This document shows, piece by piece, positions 1 through 10,300 of a stretch of 12,220 nucleotides of DNA. The DNA is from CAZLLV01 sp964560325. Lineage in GTDB: Bacteria > Acidobacteriota > Thermoanaerobaculia > Multivoradales > DATKCC01. Every line of letters starts with the position of its first letter. Position 1 is the stretch's first letter. The position numbers and the translations under genes are program-made. Location: the NCBI GenBank assembly GCA_964560325.1, contig CAZLLV010000176.1, positions 1 to 12,220 on the forward strand, given 5' to 3'. Under the pieces are notes generated by a model that was given only the letters and a program-made list of their open reading frames with translations, was not told where the DNA came from and did no database searches.

Positions 1-1271
1 CGCGGCGGGGCGAGGACGGCGGGTGGCGCCAGGAGATTCTCCCCGCCGGGGAGACGCCCGCCGGCGACGCCGGCTGGTCGCGGGTCGACCTCGATCGGGT
101 GCCGGAGGCGGTGCGGAGCGCCGAACGGCGGCGGATCGCCGATACCGCTCAGCGGAGCCTCCACCTGGAGCGGGGACCGACCTTCCGCGGCGTGCTCGTC
201 TCCGAAGGCGGCAACGAGGACGGCCTCCTCTTGCTGGTCGCCCATCACCTGGCGATGGACGGCGTCTCGTGGCGCATCGTGGCCCGGGATCTGAACACCC
301 TCTACGCCCGCCGGACGGCCGGTGACGAACCTGCTCCGGCGGCGGCCACCGCTCCCTTCCTCGCCTGGGCACGGAGCGCGGTGGACCGGGTCGCCGCCGG
401 CGAGCACGACGACGAGCTCGGCCATTGGCTTTCCCTGGCGGACCGGCGGGGCGGGCGCTTGCCGGTGGACGGGCCGGGCGGGCCCAACCGGGTCGCCACC
501 GAGGAGCGGGTGGAGGTGGCCCTCGACGAGGAGACCACCCGGGCGCTCCTCCACGAGGTACCGGAGGCCCACCGCAGCCGGATCGACGAGGCGCTGCTCT
601 CCGCCTTCGCTGCCGTGGCGAGCCGCTGGACCGGTTCCCGAACCGTGTGGGTCGACCGGGAGGGGCACGGGCGCAGTGACGCCGGCTCCGATCTCGACCT
701 GTCCGGCACCGTCGGCTGGTTCACCGCGGTGCACCCGCTTCTCTTGGACCCGGGCCCGGGGTCCGATCCGGCGGAGGCGTTACGGCGGACCAAGGAGCGG
801 CTGCGCGCCGTCCCTCGGGAAGGGATCGGCTTCGGGCGGCTCCGGTACCTGCATCCCGACTCGTCGGTGACCGAGGCCCTCGCCTCCCTGCCCAGGGCGG
901 AGGTGCTATTCAACTACTGGGGTCAGATCGACCGGGGGGCCGGCGAGGTGAGCCGGGGCGGTGGCCTGCGTCCGGCGGATGCTTCGCTGGGCGCCACGGT
1001 GGACCCCGAGGCGACCCGCAGCCACCAGCTGGAGATCAACTGCAGCGTCCGCGGAGAGCGGCTGCGGTCGGTCTGGACCTTCAGCCGCTCGCTCCAGCGG
1101 CGCTCCACGGTGGAGCGGTGGGCCCGGGAGTGGCGCGACGCCCTGCGGGAGTTGGTGGACCGCACCCGGACGAAGGACGAGACTGTGTTCACCCCCTCGG
1201 ACTTTTCACTGGTCGAGCTCGAGCAGGGTCAGCTCGACCGCTTGATCGGCAAGCTCGACCAGGGCGGTTAG
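1..1271 (+). CDS. NRPS, C-terminal part (epimerization domain plus docking tail); 5' end outside window
   Basis: This is the 3' end of a nonribosomal peptide synthetase gene. It is already open at the window edge (first full codon at 3), shows 422 codons, and stops with TAG at 1269-1271. All visible protein is one epimerization domain plus a tail of about 27 residues. E-domain hallmarks in order are HHLAMDGVSW (243-272), EGHGR (660-674), a TVGWFTAVHP motif near 708-737, GIGFGRLRYL near 822-851, and FNYWGQID (909-932). An E domain converts the L-aminoacyl or peptidyl residue on the preceding carrier protein into a D/L mixture, from which the D form is taken onward. Ending on an E domain with no thioesterase means the chain passes to another protein, and the next gene begins with a matching D-L condensation domain. 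A GTG at 99 could be mistaken for the start, but the E-domain reading continues upstream of it. Confidence is high; the identity of the loaded amino acid is not visible. Confidence 0.96.
   Translation, partial: RRGEDGGWRQEILPAGETPAGDAGWSRVDLDRVPEAVRSAERRRIADTAQRSLHLERGPTFRGVLVSEGGNEDGLLLLVAHHLAMDGVSWRIVARDLNTLYARRTAGDEPAPAAATAPFLAWARSAVDRVAAGEHDDELGHWLSLADRRGGRLPVDGPGGPNRVATEERVEVALDEETTRALLHEVPEAHRSRIDEALLSAFAAVASRWTGSRTVWVDREGHGRSDAGSDLDLSGTVGWFTAVHPLLLDPGPGSDPAEALRRTKERLRAVPREGIGFGRLRYLHPDSSVTEALASLPRAEVLFNYWGQIDRGAGEVSRGGGLRPADASLGATVDPEATRSHQLEINCSVRGERLRSVWTFSRSLQRRSTVERWAREWRDALRELVDRTRTKDETVFTPSDFSLVELEQGQLDRLIGKLDQGG
3..1187 (+). other. Epimerization (E) domain, N-terminally truncated by the window edge
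   Basis: The visible part begins around the segment WRQEI, normally some way into an E domain, so the first part including the usual PIQ-type E1 motif lies upstream. The active-site His pair and Asp (HHxxxDG, 243-263) are intact, followed by VSW, which separates E domains from condensation domains (usually DGW). The Glu of EGHGR (660) and the Asn-Tyr of FNYWG (912-917) are present, so the domain looks catalytically competent. The E5-like motif reads GIGFG with Phe where Tyr is more usual, a mild variation. Confidence 0.93.
1188..1268 (+). other. C-terminal donor docking (COM-type) segment
   Basis: After the E domain the protein ends with FTPSDFSLVELEQGQ and LDRLIGKLDQGG. TPSDF followed by a short amphipathic stretch with Leu at regular spacing is the usual end of an E domain that hands over to a separate protein. 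In tyrocidine and gramicidin type systems this tail acts as the donor half of a communication-mediating (COM) pair. The partner would be the N terminus encoded from 1284. The sequence similarity is seen here; the docking role is inferred from the family. Confidence 0.7.
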
Positions 1272-1274
1272 GAG
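1270..1274 (+). promoter_or_regulatory. Ribosome binding site for the second NRPS gene
   Basis: AGGAG lies nine bases upstream of the ATG at 1284 and overlaps the TAG stop of the upstream gene. A second, weaker AGGA at 1277-1280 sits only three bases from the ATG. The overlap with the stop codon suggests translational coupling of the two synthetase genes within one transcript. It supports ATG 1284 as the true start. Confidence 0.65.
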
Positions 1275-1283
1275 CCAGGAAGC

Positions 1284-1349
1284 ATGCCGGTACGTTCGCT
1301 CGAAGATCTCTATCCGCTCACACCGATGCAGCAGGGCATGCTGTTCCAC
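1284..1349 (+). other. N-terminal acceptor docking (COM-type) segment leading into C1
   Basis: The protein begins with MPVRSLEDLYPLTPMQQGM and continues LFH. This closely resembles the known start of TycB-type synthetases, where a short leader precedes (D/E)xYxLTPMQxGMLFH and serves as the acceptor COM segment for an E-domain tail on the preceding protein. The upstream gene ends in such a tail, so the pair is inferred to link the two proteins in order. The docking role is family knowledge, not something the sequence proves. Confidence 0.65.
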
Positions 1350-4300
1350 GCCCTGTACGAACCGGAGTCCGACGCCTACGTCGAGCAGCTCTGGTGCCGG
1401 CTCCGGGGAGAGCTCGACCTGGACGCCTTCCGCCGTTCCTGGGCCCGGGTGATGGAACGCCACGCGGTCCTGCGGAGCGCCTTCGAGTGGCAGGCCACTG
1501 ACCGGCCGGTCCAGGTGGTGATGCGGAGCGTCGAGCCGCCGCTCGAGGTCCTCGACTGGCGCGGCGAGGGGGCGGACGAGGAGCGGATCGACGCCCTGCT
1601 GGCGGACGACCGCGCCCGGGGATTCCGCCTCGACCGGCCGCCCCTGATGCGCCTGACGCTGGTGCGCCTGAGCGACGACGAGCACCTCTTCCTCTGGACC
1701 CACCACCACGCCCTCCTCGACGGGTGGTGCCTGTCGTTGATCTTCCGGGAGCTGTTCGAAGCCTATGACGCGTACCGGGACGGCCGCGAGCCGGCAGCAG
1801 AGCCGGTGCGGCCGTTCAAGGACTTCATCGCCTGGCTGCTCCGCAATCGCGATCCGGAGGGTGCCGAGGCGTTCTGGCGCCGCCGGCTCGACGGCGTGCG
1901 GGAGCCCACCGTCCTGCCATTGCCGGACCCATCGGCAGCAACCGGCGCCGGCCCGGCGTCTTCCGGGCTCCACATCGTCGAGCGCCGGCTGCCCGGTCCG
2001 GCGACGGCGGCTCTGGAGGAGCTTGCCCGTCGAGAGCGGGTGACCGTCAGCACCGTGGTGCAGGGGGCGTGGGCTCTCCTGCTGCACCGCTACGGCGCCG
2101 GTGACGACCTCGTGGTCGGCGTGACGGTGGCCGGCCGTCCGCCGGACCTCCCCGGCGCCGACCGGATGATCGGCCTGTTCATCAACACCCTCCCGCTGCG
2201 GGTGGAGATCCCCAGGAGCGCCGCTCCGGGACCTTGGTTGCGCGACCTGCAGGAGCGCCAGGCGGAGATGCGAGAGCACGAGCACACGCCGCTGGCGGAG
2301 ATCCAGCGCTGGAGCGAGGTGCCGGCGGGGGAGCCCCTCTTCGGCAGCCTGCTGGCCTTCGAGAACTACCCGGTGGACCGGGCGGTGCTGGAGCACGGCG
2401 CCAGCCTCGGCGTCTCCGGTGTGACGCTCCGGGAGAGGACCAACTATCCGATCACCGTCCTCGCGGCGCCGGGGGAGCGTCTGCGGCTGCAGTTGATGGC
2501 GGATCGGGCGCGGGTGGCGCCGGAGGCGGCGGAGCGCCTCGTGGACCACCTGGAGCGGCTGCTGGTGGGCCTGTGCGAGCCGGCGCTACGCTCCCTGGAC
2601 GACCTGGTCCTGCTCTCGGAGCGGGAGGAGGAGCGGATCGCAGCCTGGAACCGGAGCCAGACGCCGATCCCGGCCGTCCGGCTCCACGATCTGGTGCGGG
2701 CGGCGGCGGAGGAGAGTCCGGACGCCGTGGCGGTGGTGGCGGGCTCCGAGCACCTGAGCCACCGCGAGCTGGGTCGCCGAGCCCGGGTCCTCGCCGCTGA
2801 GCTGCGGCGCCGGGGGGCCGGCCCCGAGGTACCGGTGGCGATCACCGCCGAGCGCTCCGTGGAGCTGCTGGTGGGTCTGGTGGCGATCCTCGAAGCTGGT
2901 GCGGCCTGGCTCCCCATCGACCCGGACGACCCTCCGGCCCGTCGGGACTACGTGATGGCTGACTGCGGCGCGCCGATCCTCCTGGCCCAGCCGCGCCTGG
3001 CGCCGCCAGCCGAGGCGCAGGGCGGCGCCGGCCCGCAGGTGGTGCTTCTGGAGACCCCGGCCTGGGAGGGCGACGCCAGCGCCCGGGTACCGGGCGAGGA
3101 CGGAGCGCAACCGGACTCCCTGGCCTACGTCCTCTACACCTCCGGATCGACCGGCCGGCCGAAGGGGGCGATGAACACCCACAACGCCATCATCAATCGG
3201 CTCCTCTGGTTCCAGGAGGCCGCGTGCCTCGCACGGGGGGACCGGGTGCTCCAGAAGACGCCGACCAGCTTCGACGTGTCGATCTGGGAGCTCTTCCTGC
3301 CGCCGATCACCGGTGCCACCCTGGTGATGGCCGAACCCGGCGGTCACCGGGATCCCGAGTACCTGAACCGGGTGGTGGCTCGGGAGCGCATCGCGTTGAT
3401 GCACTCGGTGCCGTCGATGCTGCGCCCCTTCCTGGCGGCGGACGACGGCCGGCCGGAGGCGCTGCGGCGCGTGGTGACCAGCGGCGAGGCCCTGACGCCG
3501 GACCTCCGGGACCGCTTCTTCGAACGTTTCGGCGCCGACGGTCCGGTGCTCCACAATCTCTACGGTCCCACGGAAGCCGCCATCGACGTCACGGCCTGGC
3601 GCTGCCGTCCCGGGGAGCCCACGGTACCGATCGGCCACACGGTGGCGAACACCACCATCCACCTGGCGGACGCCCGGCTGCGGGCGGTGCCGGAGGGCGC
3701 CCCGGGAGAGGTCGTCATCGGCGGGGTCCAGGTGGCCCGAGGCTACCTGGGGCGTCCCGCCCTCACTGCCGAGCGCTTCGTCCCCGATCCGTTCGCCGGC
3801 GCCTCGCGGCCCGGGTGTCGCCTCTACCGCACCGGGGACCTGGGTCGGCGCCGGCCGGACGGGGCGGTCGAATACCTGGGGCGGATCGACTTCCAGGTCA
3901 AGGTCCGGGGTGTCCGGATCGAGCCCGGCGAGATCGAGGCGGTATGCCTGGAGCATCCGGAAGTCGCCGAGGCGGTGGTGGTGGCCCGCCGGCGGGAGGC
4001 CGATGACGTCCGCCTGCACGCTTACCTGGTCCCCTCGCGTTCCGCCACGGCGGCCGGGCTCGACCGTCGTCTGCGGGCGTTTCTCGCAGAGCGGCTGCCG
4101 GCCCACATGGTGCCGTCCGCCTCCGCGGTGGTGGCGGCGATGCCCCTCACCGCCAGCGGCAAGCTCGACCGGCGGGCGCTCCCGGAGATCCGGGACGAGG
4201 CGCCGGCCTCCCTCCGCTCCGGCGGGGCTCCGCGGTCGCCGGTGGAGGAGGTTCTGGCCGCCGCCAGCGCCGAGGTCTTGGGGCGGGAGCGTGTCGGCGT

Positions 4301-7300
4301 CCACGACGACTTCTTCGTCCTCGGTGGACATTCGCTGCTGGCGATCCAGCTCGCCTCTCGCATCCGCCAGGTCTTCGATATCGAGATCCCCTTGCGGGAG
4401 CTCTTCGACCAGCCCACCGTCGCCCGGCTGGCGGTGCGCGTGGAGCGGGCGATGGCCGCCGGGCGGGGCAGCGCGACGCCGCCCCTCGAGCGTGCCCCGG
4501 AGGATGCGGGCGACGCGCCCCTCTCGTTCTCGCAGGAGCGTCTCTGGGTGCTCGACCGGCTGGACCCCGGCAACGCGGCCTACAACCTGCCGGCGCCGGT
4601 CCGGATCGCCGGCCGGCTGAACGTTCCGGGCCTCGCTGGCGCTCTGGGGGACGTGCTTCGCGGCCACGACTCCCTCCGCACCACCTTCCAGGAGCGCGAG
4701 GCGGACGGGGTGGCGCGGCCGGTCCAGCGGGTGGCCTCGCCGCCGGCGGGACCGGCGGATCTGCCGGTGATCGATCTCGCCGCGCTCGGGGCCGCCCACG
4801 CCGCCGCCGAGGCGGAGCGCCTCGCCCGGGACGACGCCCGTCGCCCGTTCGACCTCGTCCGGGGCCCCCTCTTCCGCAACGGGCTCCTCCGCCTCACCGC
4901 CACCGACCACGTCCTGCTCCTGAACCAGCACCACGCGGTGAGCGACGGCTGGTCCATCGGGGTCCTGATCCGCGATCTCCTCGAGTCGTACCCGGCCCGC
5001 GTCGCCGGCCGGGCACCGGAGCGCGAGCGTCAGGCGCTTCGATACACCGACTACGCCCGCTGGCAGCGCGACTGGCTGCGTGGCGAGGTCCTCCACGCCG
5101 AGCTCGAGTACTGGGAGGAGCGGCTCGCCGGGCTCGAGCCCCTCGCGCTGCCCCTGGACCGTCCCCGGCCGGCGATCGCCAGTGGCCGGGGGGCTACCAC
5201 CGTCGTCCGCTTCGACGCCCCTCTCGGGGCCGCGGTCCGGCGCCTGGCGCGCAGCGAAGGAGCCACCCCATTCATGGTGATGGTGGCGGCGGTGAACGCT
5301 CTGCTGGGCCGCTGGACCGGACAGGACGACGTGGCGGTGGGTACCCCGGTGGCGAACCGCAACCGGATCGAGGTGGAAGGGATGATCGGCTTCTTCGTCA
5401 ACACCCTGGTGCTCCGTAACCGCCTCGACGACGATCCCACCTTCCGCGCCATGACGGCTCGGGTGCGCGAGTCGGCCCTGGGCGCCTACGCCCACCAGGA
5501 GGTGCCGTTCGAGCGCGTCGTGGGGCGCCTGGCGCCGGATCGGGACCTGACTCGCAACCCCCTCTTCCAGGTCATGGTGTCGCTGGAGAACGACCCGCGT
5601 CCGGAGCTCGGTCTTCCGGCGGCCGGACTGGAGATCGCCCCGTTCCCCTTCGCCTCCGGGAGCGAGAAGTTCGACCTCAGCGTCCGGATGGAGGCGCGGG
5701 GAGGCCGCTTCGCCGCCGTCCTCGGTTACCGGACCGACCTCTTCGACGCCACCACCGCCCGGCGGCTCGCCGCCGCCCTGGTCCGTCTCGCCCGGGAGGC
5801 GGTGGACGAGCCCGACCTCCGGCTCTCGGACCTCCCGGTGCTGTCCCCCGCCGAGCGCCAGCAGGTGGTGGTGGAGTGGACGCCCGCCGAGCCTCCGTCC
5901 CGGCTCTCGGACGACGACCTGGTCCTCCACCGGCGCGTCGCGGCCCGAGCGGCGGACCGTCCCGACGCCGTGGCGGTCCGGTACGAGGGTGGAGCCCTCT
6001 CCTACGGCGCTCTGGCGTCCCGGGTGGCGCGGCTGGCCGAACGGCTGCTGGCGGCGGGTGCACGGCCGGGCGAGCCGGTGGTGCTCTGGGCCGAGCGCTC
6101 GCCGGAGGCTGTGGTGGGGATGGTGGCGATCCTGGAGGCCGGGTGCGGTTTCCTCCCTATCGAGCCGGGACAGCCGCCGGCCCGGGTGAGGGCACTGACG
6201 GAGGACTCTGGCGCCCGGCTGGCAGTCGCCGGCCATGGTCTCGCGGACCGGCTCGCCGGGATCCCCCTCAGGGTGCTTGCCGTGGACGAGATCGAGGCCA
6301 CCCCGGCCCCGTCGCCGGAGGCTGCCCGGCCCCGGCCCGCGGTCCACCCCGACTCGCTGGCCTATCTACTCTTCACCTCCGGCTCCACCGGCCGGCCCAA
6401 GGGAGTGCTCGGTCACCACCGGGGCATGGCCCGTCGGATCGAGTGGGCGGAGCGCGCCTACCCGATCACGCCCGAGGACGCGGTGCTGCTGGTGGCTCCC
6501 CTGGCGTTCGACCCCGCCGTGTGGGAGATTCTGGGTCCTCTCGCCGCGGGGGCCTCGGTCGTGTTGGCGCCGTCGGCCGCGCCCGCCGACGCGCATGCGC
6601 TGGCGGAGGAGGTGAGCCGGCAGCGGATCTCCATCCTGCACCTGGTACCGGCCCTCCTGGGCCCCTTCCTGAACGCGGTCCGTGGTCGGGACCTGGGAGC
6701 CCTGCGCTACCTCCTGACGGGGGGCGACGTGTTGCCGTCGGATCTGGCGCGCTCGGTCCTCGAAGATCTCGATGCGCCGGATCTCTGCCTGCACAACCAG
6801 TACGGCCCCACCGAAGCCGCCCTCAACGCCACCGTCTGGACCCGCCGGAGGTCGATTCCCGGCGGGTCCCCGGTGAATCTGGGGCGCCCCCTCGACTACG
6901 CCACGATCCACGTGGTGGACCGCCAGGGGCTTCCGGTGCCCCCCGGGGTCGCCGGCGAGATCTACATCGGCGGCGACGGGGTCGAGCGAGGTTATTGCCG
7001 CTGGCCGGCGGGCACCGCCGAGCGTTTCGTGCCCGACGCCCTCAGCGGCCGGCTCGGCACGCGTCTGTACCGGAGCGGCGACCTCGGGCGGTGGCGGCCC
7101 GACGGTACCCTGGAGTTCCTCGGGAGGATCGACCAGCAGGTGAAGGTCCGGGGCGTGCGGATCGAGCCGGCCGAGGTGGAGCGGGCCCTGCGGAGTCATC
7201 CGAACGTCGCCGAGGCCGCGGTGATGGCCACCGGACCCGCCGGGCCGGAGCGCCGTCTGGTGGCTTTTCACGCGCCCCGGGAGGGGGCGCCGGTCGCCTC

Positions 7301-10300
7301 CGCCGACCTCCGTGGCCACGTGCGCACCCTGCTCCCCGAGGCGATGATCCCCTCCGTCTTCGTCGGCCTCGACGCGCTGCCCCTGGGAGCCACCGGGAAG
7401 ATCGACCGCGGCCGTCTGCGGACTCTGGAGACCGGCGCGGTGGAGACGGGCTCCGCCCCGCCCCGGACGCCGGAGGAAGAGGCGATCGCCGCGGTCTGGA
7501 GCCGGTGCCTGGGAGTCGAGGCGGTGGGGGTCGACGACGACTTCTTCGACCTGGGCGGCGACTCGATCCTGTCGATCCAGGTCGTCTCGGCGCTCCGGCG
7601 GAGCGGCTTCGAGCTGTCGCCGGCCGACCTCTTCCGCCACCCCACGGTCGCCGGCCTCGCCTCCCTGGGCCGCCGGAGCCGAGCGGCTGCCCCGGTGCCG
7701 GCCGCCGAAGAGACGGAGGCGCCGACGCTGCCGATCCAGGCGCGCTTCCTCGCCGGGACCGCCGGCCCGGTGGCGGGGCATCACGAGCAGGGGGTCCTCC
7801 TGGCGTCGCGCACCCGCCTCCGCCGCGCGCCGCTGGAGCGGGCGCTCGACGCCCTGGTCCGCCACCACCCGGCGCTCCGGATGCGCGTGGAGCGGCGGGA
7901 GGGGGAGTGGCGACAGCGCTTCGAGGAGCCGGCGCGGGGCGGCTGGCCGCTGGCTTGGGTCGATCTCTCCGGCATCGCGCCCAAGGCCCTCGAGGCGGCG
8001 GTCGAGGCGGCCGCCACACGACTGCGGGGACGCCTCGATCCGGAACGGGGTCCGGTGGCCGGCGCCGCCTACCTGGCCCTGGAGGATGACGCGCCGGAGG
8101 GGCCGGGCCGTCTCCTGCTGTGGGCCCACCACCTGGCGGTGGACGGGGTCTCCTGGCGGGTCCTGGTGGAGGACCTGGAGCGCGCCTACCGGCGGGCGGA
8201 ACGAGGCGAGGAACCAGACCTCGGCGCGCCGTCGACGACGCCCGGCGCCTGGGCTGCGCACCTGCTCGCCGATCACGCGGCCGGCGCCGACGCGCCGGAG
8301 AGGGCGGCGGAGATCGAGCACTGGCGATCGGTGCTGGGAGCGGGGGATCCGCCGCTTCCGGAGCCGAGGACGCCCGACCGGCCGGGCGCGCCGGACCGGA
8401 TCGCCGACGAGGAGCGCGTCGTGGTGGAGCTCGACGCCGAGCGTACCGACCGGCTCTTCACCGGCAGCCACGCCGCCTACCGCACCCGCCCCGACGACCT
8501 GCTGCTCGCGGCTCTGGCGGCCGCCCTCGGCGAGGCCCTGGGCCGGGACTCTGTGGTCATGGAGCTCGAGGGGCACGGCCGGGACGCGCCGCCGGCGGAC
8601 GCCCCGGGGATCGATCTCACCCGCACCGTCGGCTGGCTCACTGCGGTCTATCCGGTGCGCCTCCGGGCGAACGCGCCGGGCGAGGATGTCGGCGGGCGCC
8701 TGAAGGCCGTGAAGGAGGCCCTCCGTGCTGTTCCCGGCCGGGGAGTCGGATACGGTCTCCTCCGAACCGGCGAGGACGGGCCGCCGGCGGCGCAGGCCCT
8801 GCGCCGGGCTCCCGAGCCCCGGGTGGCCTTCAACCACCTCGGCCGCCTCGACGCCGTCGGGAGCGCCGGTGACGCGCTCTTCGCCCTCGCTCCGGAGCCC
8901 GCGGGCCCTGCCCGCTCCCCGGAGGCCCCGCGGACGCACGAGCTGACCGTGGAGGCGAGTCGGGTGGGGGGGCGCCTGCGGGTGGTGTTCGGTTACGGCG
9001 CCGGGCGCCACGCCCGGGCCACGATCGCCGCTCTCGCCCGGCGCTTCGAGAGCGAGCTCGACACCCTGGTGGACCACTGTTTCTCGGGAGTCCGTGGCCA
9101 CACCCCCTGCGACTTTCCCCTGGCAGGACTCGATCAGCCGACCCTGGACCGGGTGGTGGGCTCGCTCGCCGGCACCGGCGGCGGCGTTCTCGACCTCGAG
9201 GAGATCGTTCCGGCGTCGCCGCTGCAACAGGGCATCCTGTTCCACGTCCTCTACGACCCAGAAGGCGAATCGGCGCTCCAGTACACCAGCCGGGTGATCT
9301 GCGAGCTCCACGGCGAGCTCGACACCCAGTCGTTCCGCTGGGCGTGGGACACGGTCCTGGCGCGCCACCCGGCCCTGCGCTCGTCGTTCGTCTGGGAGGC
9401 GGTGGAGACTCCCCTCCAGGTCGTTCATAGGGCAGCGCCGGTGCCGGTGGAGATCGCCGACTGGCGGGGGATGGAGCCGTCGGAGCGGAGCGAGGCGGTG
9501 GCGGCCCTCCGACGACCCGGAGCGGTCGAGCCTTTCGATCCCGCCCGGCCGCCCCTCTTGCGAGCTCGCCTGGTGCTCCTGCCGGACGCGACCACCCTCT
9601 TCGTCTGGGACCACCATCACCTGCTGGTGGACGGCTGGAGCCTCGGGGTCCTGTTCGCCGAGGTCTTCTCCCTCTACCGGGGACGGATCGGCGCCGAGAC
9701 TGCGCCGGCCCTCCCTCCGGTGCCCCCTCTGCGGGAGTACGCCGCCTGGCTGGCCTCCCGGCCGCTGGGCGACGCGGCCGACTTCTGGCGGCGGGAGCTG
9801 GCGGACCTGGAGGCCCCGACCGACCTGTCGGTGATCGAGCCGCCGCGGCCGGCGGCGGAGGACCGCGCGTCTCGGCCGCGTCGCACCGAGCGCACGCTGA
9901 GCTCCGAGCGCACCGCCGCGGTGGAGGCGCTGGCCCGGCGGCACCGGCTGACGCCGGCAGTGGTACTCCAGGCCGCCTGGGCTCTCCTCCTCTCCCGCTA
10001 CTCCGGTCGGGACGACGTGGTCTTCGGCGGCGTCTTCGCCGGCCGTCCCGCCGAGCTCGACGGCTCCCAGTCCATGGTGGGCCTGTTCATCAACACCCTG
10101 CCGGTCCGGGTGCGGGTGCCGGAGAACGCGCCGGTGGGCGACTGGCTTTCCGACCTCCGGGAGCACCAGGCGGACCTGCATCGCTGGGAGTGGACCCCGC
10201 TGTCCGAGATCCGGGGCTGGAGCGGCCTGCCGGCAGGGACCCAGCTCTTCGAGACGCTGTTCGCCTTCGAGAGTTATCCGGTGGAGGAACAGGACGGCGG

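Noticed and set aside
99..1271. GTG at 99 as the start of a 390-residue protein
   Set aside because: The epimerization-domain reading continues upstream of it to the window edge without a stop. The GTG is an internal valine codon of a longer gene.
1272..1283. Promoter or terminator between the two genes
   Set aside because: Only 12 bases separate them, with no room for a hairpin terminator or promoter. The genes are best read as one transcription unit.
1206..2549. A 447-codon open frame on the minus strand
   Set aside because: It spans the boundary between the two real genes in reverse, ends at a sense TCA codon, and shows no domain or plausible ribosome site.
2586..6347. A 1253-codon open frame on the minus strand
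   Set aside because: Same codon-aligned reverse register as above. It ends at a sense CTA codon and contains no protein motif. The + strand carries complete C, A and PCP domains across the same bases.
5876..8089. A 737-codon open frame on the + strand in another register
   Set aside because: It has extreme Arg/Gly/Pro/Ala content and no motifs, and it overlaps A2, PCP2 and E2, whose core motifs are all in the other frame.
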